Source: Xenorhabdus vietnamensis
GTDB taxonomy: Bacteria; Pseudomonadota; Gammaproteobacteria; Enterobacterales; Enterobacteriaceae
Length of the DNA stretch: 64,000 nucleotides
Assembly (NCBI RefSeq): GCF_002127535.1
Contig: NZ_MUBJ01000020.1
Span: 1-64,000, forward strand
Reading direction: 5' to 3'
The notes under the pieces: generated by a model
Database searches by the model: none
What the model was told of the DNA's origin: nothing
Seen by the model: only the letters and a program-made list of their open reading frames with translations
Translations under genes and position numbers: made by a program
Shown: positions 34,742-44,372 of the stretch, one piece after another
How positions within the stretch are numbered: position 1 is the stretch's first letter
Layout: every line of letters begins with the position of its first letter

Positions 34742-36391
34742 TTATTGTTCTTTACCCACTAAAAGTGCTTCCAGCAAATCAAGCTCATGCAGCAACGTTT
34801 GTAGTGTTTCATTACTAACCTTACGGGTTGCACGCAGGTGATACAGCTCTCCTCGTTCAGCCCTTAATGCCGTCAAACGGAAACGACGTTCCAGCTCTTC
34901 AACCATCAGGTTATGCTCAATTTCATCTGTTCCCGCAGTGCGACGCCGCAAATAGCCTGTGACTCGAGAAGCAATTTCACTAATGACTTCTGCATCCAGC
35001 TGTTCTTCAGTGCTGGCCGACAAACGCTCTTCCATCTTATTCATACTGACAATAGCAACTTCAGCCATTGCAGATTTTGCCATTCTGATTTCATTGAGAT
35101 CTGCCTGCTTATCACCTACCGTCATGCCACGTAGCAACAACGGTAAAGAGACGACGCCCACAAAAAGAGAGAGCAGGATCACGCCCGCAGAAATGAAAAC
35201 CAACATATAACGTGCCGGGAACGGATCACCATCTGGCAAGAATAATGGCACAGACAGCGCACCCGCCAGCGTAATTGCCCCACGAACACCAGCAAATGAA
35301 GCCAACAATAATTCACGGGTAGTATAGGAAGTAAACTCAAGCGGTTTATTCTTCATCAGCACCTTGCTGGTATTTTTCATCAGCCATAACCAGCTGAATC
35401 GCAGTAATACCAGCGCACCATAAATGATCCCAACAGCAGCGAATAACATCCAAGTATCAACCGATGGGTCACGCTCAGCCTCATTCACTGATGTTTCCCA
35501 AATACCCGGTAATTGCAGCCCCAGCATGATGAATACAAGGCCATTGAAGACAAAGGCCAACATTCCCCATACGTTATCAGCACGCAGACGCATATCCAAT
35601 GGAGCGTTGCGGATCACTCCCGCCTTACTGATAGTCATACCAGCCGCAACCGCAGCCAGAATTCCTGATACACCGATATGTTCAGCAATCATATAGGAGG
35701 CAAACGGCAACAACATCATAAACATGATTTGAGTTGCGGGATCATCCCCACTCCAGCGACTCATCAGTCGCAGTGACTTACTGTACAACAATGTGACGGC
35801 GATACCCGACGCCAAACCACCAATCGCAACCTTGAAAAATTCCAACGTTGCGCCAGTGACCGTGAAAGCCATCGTTCCCATGGCAATCGCCACGGCGAAT
35901 TTCAGAGCCACCAGACCAGTAGCATCATTCATTAATGCTTCCCCTTCCAGTACGCTCATCATATTTTTAGGAATGCGCCCTTTTCCAACAATTGAGGACA
36001 ATGCCACCGCATCCGTTGGTGACAATACAGCCGCCAGTGCAAAAGCAGCAATAAGAGGAATACTTGGCAATAACCAATGGATCAAATAGCCAATACCAAC
36101 AACCGTCACCAATACCAACACTAAAACTAAGATGACGATTTCACGCCCATGCAGAAAAAATTCTCTGGTTGGTGTTTTCCAACCATCAACAAATAACAAA
36201 GGAGGGATAAGTAAAACGAGGAATAGTTCAGGATCGAAAGTAACGTGTAAACCAAAATGAGGCCAGGCCAACAGAGCCCCCATTGCTATTTGCACTATCG
36301 GCAAGGGGACACGGAATGGAATCATTTTAGTAAGAACACCAGAAACTGACACCACCAAAATCAAGATCAAGATAGTAAAGAATATTTCCAT
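34742..36391 (-). CDS. yjcE: Na+/H+ antiporter YjcE (CPA1 family)
   Basis: I place the start at 36391 (MEIFFTILILILVVSVSG), giving 549 residues, exactly E. coli YjcE; a start at 36451 would add 20. About 12 helices are followed by a cytosolic tail (about 400-549). The ion-site region reads AVLSPTDAVALSSIVGKG (Thr-Asp, about 128) and EALMNDATGLVALK (Asn-Asp, about 155), diagnostic of CPA1 antiporters. FAGVRGAITLAGALS is also conserved. In E. coli, yjcE neighbours yjcD (ghxP), and here they remain adjacent. Confidence 0.93.
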   Translation of the reverse strand: MEIFFTILILILVVSVSGVLTKMIPFRVPLPIVQIAMGALLAWPHFGLHVTFDPELFLVLLIPPLLFVDGWKTPTREFFLHGREIVILVLVLVLVTVVGIGYLIHWLLPSIPLIAAFALAAVLSPTDAVALSSIVGKGRIPKNMMSVLEGEALMNDATGLVALKFAVAIAMGTMAFTVTGATLEFFKVAIGGLASGIAVTLLYSKSLRLMSRWSGDDPATQIMFMMLLPFASYMIAEHIGVSGILAAVAAGMTISKAGVIRNAPLDMRLRADNVWGMLAFVFNGLVFIMLGLQLPGIWETSVNEAERDPSVDTWMLFAAVGIIYGALVLLRFSWLWLMKNTSKVLMKNKPLEFTSYTTRELLLASFAGVRGAITLAGALSVPLFLPDGDPFPARYMLVFISAGVILLSLFVGVVSLPLLLRGMTVGDKQADLNEIRMAKSAMAEVAIVSMNKMEERLSASTEEQLDAEVISEIASRVTGYLRRRTAGTDEIEHNLMVEELERRFRLTALRAERGELYHLRATRKVSNETLQTLLHELDLLEALLVGKEQ

Positions 36392-36639
36392 GTTACCCTT
36401 ACAAATTGCCAAAAATCCGTCGATGAAGAGATTGTGACTGCTTTTTATCATTAATAACAGCGCTAATAACCGTAAATATTATAGTTATTAAAGAAAATCA
36501 AAAAACAATCACATTACGAATCAATGAGCCAAGACTCATTTGTTTATTTTATACTTATCGGCGGGGGTGTGCTGAAAAATTAGCGTATTTGGGAATGTGT
36601 TTAACAATATGACGAACAATGTGACTGACAATATAAGAA

Positions 36640-36666
36640 ATGCGCAAACACTAATCGCTTGCGCAT
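36640..36666 (-). terminator. Terminator downstream of ghxP
   Basis: On the minus strand ATGCGCAA pairs with TTGCGCAT across a 11-nt loop, then TTCTTAT. It is 11 bp past the ghxP stop. Confidence 0.6.
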
Positions 36667-36676
36667 ACTGTTTTAA

Positions 36677-38023
36677 TTAAATGGCCCAATTTCCGGCATA
36701 AAATACAATTAATACAATGGCAAGAATAACCGTACCAATATTCAGCTTACGCCATTCACCAGAAAAAACACGTCCAACAACCAGTGTACTGAATCCCAGC
36801 ATAATACCTGTCACAATGTTACAAGTCAGTACGATAAATACCGCACACAGCAAACCTGACATTGCATCAACAAAATCATCAAAATTCAGCTTCCGCACAT
36901 TACTCAGCATCAATAAACCAACGTACATCAAAGCAGGAGCCGTAGCATAGGCAGGAACTAAATACGACAGCGGAGACAAGAATAAAATCAACAGGAACAA
37001 AATACCAACAACGGAAGCAGTTAATCCCGTCTTACCACCAGCTGCGGTTCCGGCGGCAGACTCAATATAAACCGCAGCAGGGGAAGAGCCGATGGCTCCC
37101 GCAAAAATACTGCTGACAGAATCTGCTGTCAGTGCCTTGCCACCATTAATAATTTGGCCTCTCTTATCCAATAAATTCGCCTGCCCAGCTACAGCCCGAA
37201 TTGTTCCCGTCGCGTCAAATACTGCCGTCATTACCAATGCCAGAACACTGGGTAATACCATTGGCTGCAAAGCACCCATAATATCCATGCTGAACATCAG
37301 GGACAGACCATCTTTTCCTAACGTAGGGAATTTGAAAAATCCTTGGTATTTAACAGCTGGATCGAAAATCAATCCGATAATAGAAATCGCAATAATCACC
37401 AGCAAAATACCGCCCGGTACTTTCTTCCGTTCCAACCCGATAATTCCCGCCAGCCCCAATAGAGTCATCACCACGGGGAATGCTGTCAATGAACCAAAGG
37501 AAACAGGTAAGCCTGCGTGTGGGTTTTTAATTACCAAACCAACGCCGTTGGCTGCAATCAACAATAGAAATAACCCGATACCAATACCTGTTCCATGTGC
37601 AATGCCCATTGGCATATTGCGCAAAATCCACGCCCGCACACCCGTCACTGAAATTATTGTAAACAAGCACCCCATCAGGAAAACTGCACCGAGTGCTACA
37701 GGAATACTTACCTGCTGTCCCAATACCAAGCTGAAAGAGGTAAAAGCCGTCAACGAGATCGCACAGCCAATCGCCATTGGCAAATTCACCCACAATCCCA
37801 TTAATAACGAACCAATACCGGTCACCAAACAGACAGAAATAAACACAGCAATATGGGGAAATCCGGCTTGTCCAAGCATTCCCGGAACCACAATAACGGA
37901 ATAGACCATCGCTAAAAATGTCGTTAATCCAGCGAGAACTTCCTTACGTACTGTCGACCCGCGTGCAGTAATCTTAAAATACCTATCGAGTTTGCATTGA
38001 GTTAGTGCCTGCATACCAGACAT
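36677..38023 (-). CDS. ghxP: Guanine/hypoxanthine permease GhxP (AzgA-type)
   Basis: This 448-residue nucleobase-ascorbate transporter-2 family protein of the AzgA-like branch is a proton symporter for guanine and hypoxanthine, with about 14 helices. The ATG at 38023 ([16 protein letters not shown]) has GGGG upstream and matches the size of E. coli GhxP (449); a start at 38116 would add 31 residues. Family motifs are [45 protein letters not shown] (Asp) and [25 protein letters not shown], where Glu is the transport residue. Confidence 0.92.
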   Translation of the reverse strand: MSGMQALTQCKLDRYFKITARGSTVRKEVLAGLTTFLAMVYSVIVVPGMLGQAGFPHIAVFISVCLVTGIGSLLMGLWVNLPMAIGCAISLTAFTSFSLVLGQQVSIPVALGAVFLMGCLFTIISVTGVRAWILRNMPMGIAHGTGIGIGLFLLLIAANGVGLVIKNPHAGLPVSFGSLTAFPVVMTLLGLAGIIGLERKKVPGGILLVIIAISIIGLIFDPAVKYQGFFKFPTLGKDGLSLMFSMDIMGALQPMVLPSVLALVMTAVFDATGTIRAVAGQANLLDKRGQIINGGKALTADSVSSIFAGAIGSSPAAVYIESAAGTAAGGKTGLTASVVGILFLLILFLSPLSYLVPAYATAPALMYVGLLMLSNVRKLNFDDFVDAMSGLLCAVFIVLTCNIVTGIMLGFSTLVVGRVFSGEWRKLNIGTVILAIVLIVFYAGNWAI

Positions 38024-38704
38024 GTTGTTCCCCTGCTTCTGTTGAATATGTCGCATTAGAAATCTCTCGCCCATCTTTTCCCATCCAACGAAAACGATTA
38101 CGTCATAAAATGACAAAAATCAGTACGGCACTTGTTGGCCAAGCCACTCGTTTGCGCAATCGTTTGGCTTTCAAAACAAAAAAATGGTGAAAAAATTTGA
38201 GGCGGACGATTATCCAGTGAATCAGGGATAAGAATCAAGCGATAATCACAAATTTTGCAGGGAGATTCTGGAGTATTCATGCGGAATTTTGTTCGCCTAA
38301 TGTAAATTAGATATTTTCATTTCTAATGAAAATAAATAACAAACACACTATCTAATTTATCAAAAAAATATTTTTTATTTGTAATAAATTTTTAAAATAA
38401 ATCATATCTGACATATTTTGATACATCCGATAGATTAATATTTTTAGTGTTTATAACCGAATTGTTAAATAAATTATATTACTCTTTTAGAATACTTAAT
38501 AATAAAGGCTGAAGAGCGTTCTATATGGACGTACACAGCCATCACCTGATTGTTATCAGCAAAAATGAAAAGCTGTGAATTTGTCAGCAGATGAAATGAG
38601 TCTTATGACCTATAATAATCAAGAAATTGTTTAATTCCTGTACTCTGACAAAGAAAAAATCATAGGTATGATAAATCAAACATAATGAACACATGGGGTC
38701 GGCT
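38024..38704. other. Intergenic region between divergent ghxP and ybiU
   Basis: About 680 bp. The first part carries a possible PurR site. A perfect 9-bp stem-loop (ATTTTCATT, 38313-38321, with AATGAAAAT, 38325-38333) lies in the middle of very AT-rich DNA (about 38300-38470). Short frames here have no ribosome site, so no gene is called. Confidence 0.6.
38154..38169. promoter_or_regulatory. Possible PurR operator upstream of ghxP
   Basis: GCGCAATCGTTTGGCT matches 12 of 16 positions of the PurR consensus ACGCAAACGTTTGCGT. Purine permease genes are often in the PurR regulon; the match is imperfect. Confidence 0.4.
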
Positions 38705-39967
38705 ATGGATACATCTTTCACCTCTACCCTCTTTCCTGATAATTACCGCCAGAATATCCGGCAAATGAAACAATCCATGCGTAAACAAATTGGCGATGTT
38801 GAAGATTTGTTCAAACAAGTTTGCAACAAAGTAGAACAAGAACTCGCAGCGGCTCAGGAAGATGAAAAGAATACAGGCAGCGCTTGGCCTGAAATTCACT
38901 TATATGATTTAGCAAAAAATCGAGTCACAGCAGCCACGATACAAAAGATTAAACGCCGGGGATGTTTAGTTGTCAGAGGAAATTTTCCCCGTGATACTGC
39001 ACTTGCGTGGGATAGATCCATGCTTGATTACCTTGAAATAAACCACTTTGATAGCATTTATCAAGACTCTGGCGATAACTATTTTGGCAGCCTTGAAGCA
39101 TCTCGTCCGGAAATTTATCCCATTTACTGGTCTCATGCACAGATGCAGGCCCGACAAAGTAAAGAAATTGCGCAGGTACAATCTTTTCTCAATCGTCTAT
39201 GGAAATTCGAATCAGATAACAAATGTTGGTTTGATCCTGATACCAGCATTATTTATCCTGACCGCATTCGCCGCAGGCCGCCGGGTACGACATCCAAAGG
39301 GCTTGGTGCCCATACTGATTCCGGCGCGTTGGAACGTTGGTTACATCCAGCTTACCAAAAAGTGTTCAGACATATTTTCAATAGTCAATTTGCAGAATAC
39401 GATCCTTGGGATGCCGCATATCGTCCAGAGATAAATGAATACGAGCTGGATAACGTAACCCGATGTTCCGTTTTTCGCACTTTTCAGGGCTGGACGGCGC
39501 TATCAGATATGGCGTTCAATCAGGGATTGTTACATGTCGTTCCCGTACCAGAAGCAATAGCCTATCTATTGTTACGGCCTTTACTACATGATGTACCAGA
39601 AGATGAACTGTGTGGTGTAGCTCCCGGTAAGGCGCTGCCAACTTTGGAAAAATGGCACCCTCACCTCATTAATGGGCTATGCAGTATTCCTTCTTTACAA
39701 GCGGGGGATTCTGTCTGGTGGCACTGTGATCTTATCCATTCTGTTGCTCCTGTGAAAAATCAGCAAGGCTGGGGAAATGTGATGTATATCCCTGCTGCAC
39801 CTCTGTGTGACAGAAATCTTGCTTATGCGCATAAGGTGGCAAAATCGCTTGAAGATGGCACATCTCCGGCTGATTTTCCCCGTGAAGACTATGAAAAAAA
39901 CTGGAAAAATCGTTTTACTGCTACCGACTTAACGTCTATCGGCCGACATGGTCTTGGCTTGAATTAA
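38705..39967 (+). CDS. ybiU: YbiU family DUF1479 protein (probable Fe(II)/2-oxoglutarate-type oxygenase)
   Basis: This 420-residue homologue of E. coli YbiU starts at 38705 (MDTSFTSTLFPDNYRQ), collinear with it. The C-terminal half holds a double-stranded beta-helix candidate metal site: AHTDSGALERW (His-x-Asp, about 207-210) and VWWHCDLIHSVAPV (His, about 345), as in 2-oxoglutarate-dependent oxygenases. The substrate is unknown. YPDRIRRRPPGTTSKGLG and ENEYEL-type acidic stretches are conserved. The gene stands alone between intergenic DNA and an ERIC element. Confidence 0.88.
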   Translation: MDTSFTSTLFPDNYRQNIRQMKQSMRKQIGDVEDLFKQVCNKVEQELAAAQEDEKNTGSAWPEIHLYDLAKNRVTAATIQKIKRRGCLVVRGNFPRDTALAWDRSMLDYLEINHFDSIYQDSGDNYFGSLEASRPEIYPIYWSHAQMQARQSKEIAQVQSFLNRLWKFESDNKCWFDPDTSIIYPDRIRRRPPGTTSKGLGAHTDSGALERWLHPAYQKVFRHIFNSQFAEYDPWDAAYRPEINEYELDNVTRCSVFRTFQGWTALSDMAFNQGLLHVVPVPEAIAYLLLRPLLHDVPEDELCGVAPGKALPTLEKWHPHLINGLCSIPSLQAGDSVWWHCDLIHSVAPVKNQQGWGNVMYIPAAPLCDRNLAYAHKVAKSLEDGTSPADFPREDYEKNWKNRFTATDLTSIGRHGLGLN

Positions 39968-40098
39968 GCCGCTAACCTAGCACCGATGGCTCTTTCGGTG
40001 TTAGGTTCCCTGAAATATCGATACATTTTTATGCGGCCTTCGCGCCTGACCTTGTGTAAAATCCCCTCAATTCGGCTTTTGACTGGTTCATTAGGATA

Positions 40099-40241
40099 TA
40101 TACCCAATGAATTTCAAGATGCGTCGCGACGGCAAGGGAGCGAATCCCCGGGAGCATAGATAACTCTATGTTCATAACAACAGTGACCGGGGTGAGTAAG
40201 CGGCGGCCAACAAAGAAGCAACTTGAAATACGAAGGGTATA
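40099..40241. repeat. ERIC (IRU) repeat element
   Basis: A 143-bp imperfect palindrome begins TATACCCAATGAATTTCAAG and ends CTTGAAATACGAAGGGTATA. The core contains AATCCCCGGGAG and GTGACCGGGGTGAG, matching enterobacterial ERIC elements of about 127 bp. It carries a few extra bases in the central loop. It lies between ybiU and glk; a 72-codon frame on the minus strand (40029-40247) is its shadow. Confidence 0.9.
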
Positions 40242-40274
40242 GCGCATTTTGTAAGACTTAAGGAGAGATAAACT

Positions 40275-41243
40275 ATGACAACTTATGCCCTGGTAGGCGA
40301 TATCGGCGGTACAAATGCACGACTGGCATTATGTGATGTGGATACTGGACAACTGAGCGCAGTCGAACTCTATCCCTGTGCGCATTATGCTTCACTTGAA
40401 ATTGTTATCCGCCAATACCTGAAACAGCAAAACTGTGAAGTCAATTATGGTTGCATCGCCATTGCCTGTCCGGTAACGGATGATGTGATCAGCATGACCA
40501 ACCACAGTTGGCGTTTTTCCGTTAGCCAAATGAAAGCGTCTCTGGGATGGGAACGTTTTGAGGTAATTAACGATTTTACTGCCGTTTCCCTCGCCATTCC
40601 GGTTCTTGGGGCAAATGATGTGATTCAGATTGGCGGAAAGCAACCTCAAGCCAAGCGTCCCATCGCGGTTTATGGGGCAGGTACTGGGTTAGGTGTTGCC
40701 CATCTCATTCACACAGGAAACCAATGGATGAGCCTGCCCGGTGAAGGTGGTCATGTTGATTTTGCACCGGACAGCGTAGAAGAAGATCATATGTTGAGTG
40801 TACTGCGGGAAGAATATGGCCATGTCTCTGCCGAACGTGTCCTTTCCGGGCCTGGCTTGGTGAATATTTATCGTGCTTTGATGAAATTGAACGGTCAACC
40901 CGCAGAAGAGCTTACCCCACGCGATATTTCCGACCGTGCACTGAGCGGAAATTGCCCTATCTGCAAACAAGCGTTGGAACTCTTTTGTTCAGCGTTAGGG
41001 CGCTTTGGCGGAAACTTAGCACTGAATATTGGTGCATTTGGTGGCGTGTATATTGCGGGTGGGATAGTCCCTCGTTTCCTTGATTTCTTCCAAAAATCAG
41101 GATTCAGGCAGGGATTTGAAAGCAAAGGCCGCTTTACAAACTATTTGCAGGATATTCCCGTGTATCTGATTACCCATGATAAACCAGGATTATTGGGAGC
41201 AGGATCTTATATCCGACAATCATTGGGTAAAGAAATTGGGTAA
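40275..41243 (+). CDS. glk: Glucokinase Glk
   Basis: This 322-residue cytosolic ATP-dependent glucokinase has the phosphate loop [13 protein letters not shown] (residues 9-21), the catalytic segment [13 protein letters not shown] (Asp near 100), [24 protein letters not shown] and the CxxC element [11 protein letters not shown]. An ATG with GGAGAG upstream starts the gene. The last codons are set by a 13-bp triplication that supplies the stop codon, giving a GKEIG tail. Confidence 0.94.
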   Translation: MTTYALVGDIGGTNARLALCDVDTGQLSAVELYPCAHYASLEIVIRQYLKQQNCEVNYGCIAIACPVTDDVISMTNHSWRFSVSQMKASLGWERFEVINDFTAVSLAIPVLGANDVIQIGGKQPQAKRPIAVYGAGTGLGVAHLIHTGNQWMSLPGEGGHVDFAPDSVEEDHMLSVLREEYGHVSAERVLSGPGLVNIYRALMKLNGQPAEELTPRDISDRALSGNCPICKQALELFCSALGRFGGNLALNIGAFGGVYIAGGIVPRFLDFFQKSGFRQGFESKGRFTNYLQDIPVYLITHDKPGLLGAGSYIRQSLGKEIG

Positions 41244-41261
41244 ATATATTGGGTAAATAAC
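41223..41261. repeat. Three tandem 13-bp repeats at the glk 3' end
   Basis: Units at 41223-41235, 41236-41248 and 41249-41261 share TTGGGTAAA. The glk stop codon (TAA, 41241-41243) falls in the second unit. Confidence 0.8.
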
Positions 41262-41279
41262 CTCAATATATTTATATCT

Positions 41280-41340
41280 ACTCATGCTATTTATTTGTTT
41301 GATTTTCTGCTGAAAAATATAAGCGATATTTAGCATGAGT
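41280..41340. repeat. Spaced inverted repeat between convergent genes
   Basis: ACTCATGCTA (41280-41289) is exactly complementary to TAGCATGAGT (41331-41340) with 41 nt between. It lies between glk and the regulator at 41364-42341 and may form a long-loop stem. Confidence 0.55.
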
Positions 41341-41363
41341 GTATTATGCATATTATCCATACA

Positions 41364-42341
41364 TTAAGCTTGGAAGACTTTAGCTCTTACCAACTTACGA
41401 TAAGCGGTTGGAGTCAATTTGAAATGTTGTTCAAACACTTGACTGAAGTAATAAGCATCCCTAAACCCCACTAATTGAGCAACGTGCAATAAGGTTAAAC
41501 CATTATCCGTCAGCAACTTTTTGGCAGTTAATAAGCGGTGATTCAAAATGTATTTATGAGGTGAGATCCCAACCTGCCCTTTAAACCGGCGAAGCAAAGT
41601 ACTTTCCGATACCCCAGCATAAGCGGCAATATCCTTAATCGTGATTTGTGAATCAATATGCTGCTTAATATAGTCTTGTGCTATCGAAACCATCTCATCA
41701 AATTGTGTATTGCCCCCAATTTGAAAAAATGGTTCTGATTGAAAATTTGAAACCTCATGCAGAAAGTGTTTTTCAATAATTTCAGCAATCGGAATACTGA
41801 AAAACTGAGCGATAAGATAAACAAGTAGTTCTGTCTGGGAATTAATACTTCTTACACAATAAATATTGTCACAATATGTAATGCTTGCTTTACGATTCAC
41901 ATCAAGCGTTGGAAAATGGTGCTCAAATTTGTCATAAAAATACCAATGAGTTGTCACTGTTTGTTCTTCAAGCAACCCCGCTTTCGCCAACCAACATACT
42001 CCTGTTCCTGTTGCAACGATAAGAGCTTGCTTTTCTTTTTGCCGATTCAACCATTCAAGAATATCGTCTCTGCCAGCCATAGAGGAAAGTGGATTCCCCC
42101 ACATGGGAGGTAAAAACACTAAATCAAAATCAACCTGATCTGAAAACTGGTGATGTGTATTTAGCGTAATTTGCGGTATTTTTTCATGATTATTCTCCCA
42201 ATCACCAACAACAGACATATGGAGAGGATCTTCTCTCTGCTGCTTTCGGCTCCGCAAGCTACTCGCGCTATTTAACATATCCGACGCCAAAGTTATCCCG
42301 CTTTGTAGTGCCCTATCATATAAAACAAAAGCTATTTTCAT
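41364..42341 (-). CDS. GlxA-type AraC regulator (DJ-1/PfpI-like domain plus AraC domain)
   Basis: This 325-residue regulator has an N-terminal class I glutamine-amidotransferase-like domain (about 1-170; GTGVCWLAKAGLL is the elbow with Cys near 110, followed by VTTHW) and a C-terminal AraC DNA-binding domain (about 225-325; ITIKDIAAYAGVSESTLLRRFKGQVGISPHKY, VGFRDAYYFSQVFEQHF). The start is at 42341, with GGAG upstream. It is divergent from the FabY-like ketosynthase with 146 bp between, suggesting direct control of it. The inducer is unknown. Confidence 0.87.
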   Translation of the reverse strand: MKIAFVLYDRALQSGITLASDMLNSASSLRSRKQQREDPLHMSVVGDWENNHEKIPQITLNTHHQFSDQVDFDLVFLPPMWGNPLSSMAGRDDILEWLNRQKEKQALIVATGTGVCWLAKAGLLEEQTVTTHWYFYDKFEHHFPTLDVNRKASITYCDNIYCVRSINSQTELLVYLIAQFFSIPIAEIIEKHFLHEVSNFQSEPFFQIGGNTQFDEMVSIAQDYIKQHIDSQITIKDIAAYAGVSESTLLRRFKGQVGISPHKYILNHRLLTAKKLLTDNGLTLLHVAQLVGFRDAYYFSQVFEQHFKLTPTAYRKLVRAKVFQA

Positions 42342-42417
42342 GCCTATCTCCGCATATTGTGCATACCTATATTTAACGCTCAAAGAATAGATATAGTGAC
42401 CATATTTTCTGTTTTAG

Positions 42418-42431
42418 TGACATTAATGTCA
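42418..42431. promoter_or_regulatory. Palindromic candidate operator between regulator and ketosynthase
   Basis: TGACATTAATGTCA is a perfect 14-bp palindrome in the 146-bp divergent interval. A second TAGTGACCAT lies about 20 bp to its left as a direct repeat of TAGTGACATT. Binding by the AraC regulator is inference. Confidence 0.5.
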
Positions 42432-42487
42432 GAGATAATTATTGACTCTAACTGATAGACTTCAAGAAAAATTTTTTGGAGTTAATT

Positions 42488-44233
42488 ATGAGTAAATTAC
42501 CTGTAATTGTTGGTTTGGGTGGCATCAATGCCGCAGGAAGAAGTTCTGGATTCCACGGGTATAAACGCATTGTGTCCGGCAGTCTGAAAAATGAAATAAT
42601 GCAAAATACCTGGGCTGATTTATGCCATCGGATGGGCATTATCAAAAATTCAGAATCTGTTACAACCGCCAACATTGAATACGCTAAAAACGGTACACTG
42701 ATAAGAAAAATCACTCAGTTCGATCCCCAAAAAGTACAAATAAACAAAATACTGACCAGCACTGACAACCATTCAGACAGGTTATTAAAAAGCACGTATA
42801 CATCACTGTCTGTTACCAGCGCAGGACAATTGCCGGAGGGATTTGAAATTGGTGATTTATATAATGCAAACAACCATCCACGTGGTTTGCGCCTAACTAT
42901 CTATGGTGCTTCGGATTTGTTAAATTCGATTGGAATTGCATGGTCAGATATCACAGCATTGGTGGAGCCAGATCAGATTTCCGTTTATGCCAGCAGCTCT
43001 CTGGGTCAGGTAGACCGTTTCTCAATGGCTGGATTAATCGGCAACCCATTGAATGGCTCACGTGCCAGTTCCAAAATGCTTCCACTTTCCATGGCCGATA
43101 TGCCGGCTGATTTCATTAATAGCTATGTTATTAATAACCTTGGTACAACTTCGGCCAATCTTGGAGCCTGTGCCAGTTTTCTATATAACCTCAAACAAGG
43201 CATCAATGATATCAAGCAAGGTAAGTCAAAAATCTGTTTAGTTGGATGTGCCGAAGCGCCTATCGTTCCAGAAATCATTGAAGGATTCAGAGTAATGGGC
43301 GCTCTTGCGGAAGACCACCAGCTCTGCAAGCTTGATGGAACTGATATTGTTAACCATCGCCGCGCTTGTCGCCCATTTTCAACCAATATCGGATTTACTA
43401 TTGCAGAATCAGCACAATTTGTATTGCTTATGAGTGATGACCTAGCCTTGCAATGCGGCGCAAATATCCTTGGTTCTGTGCCAGATGTTTTTGTTAATGC
43501 AGATGCAAACAAAAAGTCAATCTCTTCTCCGGGAATCGGCAATTACATCACTATGATGAAAGCGGCTTCTCTTGCTAACCACTTACTGGATGGAAAGTTG
43601 CAATATTCCTACGTTCAGGCACACGGGACAGGAACACCACAAAACAGAGTAACCGAAAGCCATATTATTAATGAGGTAGCTAAAACGTTTGGCCTCCATA
43701 ACTGGGACATTACCGCCATTAAAGCTCATGTTGGTCACTCTATTGCTGCAGCAGCAGGGGATCAATTAACCTGCGCTTTGGGTGTGTGGCAATATGGTTG
43801 GATTCCGGGAGTTACAACGATTGATCACATAGCTGAAGACGTACATGCAACCAATTTGAATATCTTGATGCAAGATAAGTTTGTTGGCGAATATGGCGCA
43901 AAGATGAAAGCCACCATCATTAATGCAAAAGGATTCGGCGGTAATAACGCAAGTGCTGTCGTTTTATCTCCACAGCAAACGATGAAAATGCTGAGCAAAA
44001 AACACGGTAACTCTGCCATTAGCGTATATTATCAACGCAATGAAATTATCAAGAACAAAAATGAAGAGCAAGATCGAGCAATCTGCAGTGGTGAAGAAAC
44101 TGTTATTTACAACTTTGGTAATGCGGTACTGCAACCATCAGATATCCGGCTTTCACGACAAGAAGTGAGATTAAATGGATTCAAACAATCTATAAAACTG
44201 CCTACCGCAGAAGAGTTCGGTGAATTTTTGTGA
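42488..44233 (+). CDS. FabY-like beta-ketoacyl-ACP synthase
   Basis: This 581-residue thiolase-fold condensing enzyme starts at ATG 42488, with GGAG six bases upstream; a TTG at 42476 is less likely. The N terminus MSKLPVIVGLGGINAAGRSS and an insertion before the core resemble Pseudomonas FabY, which condenses acetyl-CoA with malonyl-ACP to start fatty acid synthesis. The catalytic Cys-His-His set is intact: Cys228 in LGACASFLY, His379 in AHGTGTP and His417 in AHVGHSIAAAAGD. It could make a specialised fatty acid or aryl lipid instead; no ACP or other pathway gene is adjacent. It is divergent from a GlxA-type regulator. Confidence 0.82.
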   Translation: MSKLPVIVGLGGINAAGRSSGFHGYKRIVSGSLKNEIMQNTWADLCHRMGIIKNSESVTTANIEYAKNGTLIRKITQFDPQKVQINKILTSTDNHSDRLLKSTYTSLSVTSAGQLPEGFEIGDLYNANNHPRGLRLTIYGASDLLNSIGIAWSDITALVEPDQISVYASSSLGQVDRFSMAGLIGNPLNGSRASSKMLPLSMADMPADFINSYVINNLGTTSANLGACASFLYNLKQGINDIKQGKSKICLVGCAEAPIVPEIIEGFRVMGALAEDHQLCKLDGTDIVNHRRACRPFSTNIGFTIAESAQFVLLMSDDLALQCGANILGSVPDVFVNADANKKSISSPGIGNYITMMKAASLANHLLDGKLQYSYVQAHGTGTPQNRVTESHIINEVAKTFGLHNWDITAIKAHVGHSIAAAAGDQLTCALGVWQYGWIPGVTTIDHIAEDVHATNLNILMQDKFVGEYGAKMKATIINAKGFGGNNASAVVLSPQQTMKMLSKKHGNSAISVYYQRNEIIKNKNEEQDRAICSGEETVIYNFGNAVLQPSDIRLSRQEVRLNGFKQSIKLPTAEEFGEFL

Positions 44234-44286
44234 AATGATATACATCAGTTTTTTGAGAAAGAATTTTCTGATATTAAGTGTGATTC

Positions 44287-44300
44287 TTGATTTGCATCAA
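44287..44300 (+). promoter_or_regulatory. FNR box upstream of nirBD
   Basis: TTGATTTGCATCAA is a perfect FNR consensus (TTGAT-N4-ATCAA) and resembles the E. coli nirB site. It predicts anaerobic activation with initiation near 44335; TAAGCT at 44321-44326 may be the -10. Confidence 0.88.
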
Positions 44301-44372
44301 AGTGCTTCATGCTGTTCTTCTTAAGCTAACCCCAGTATTTTTGTTAACATCATACTGTTACTGGGGTATCAA

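Noticed and set aside
37092-37904. 270-codon frame on the plus strand
   Set aside because: It is antisense to ghxP, whose family motifs are clear; the frame reflects the codon pattern of a membrane protein.
40029-40247. 72-codon minus-strand frame
   Set aside because: Most of it coincides with the ERIC element, a known intergenic repeat.
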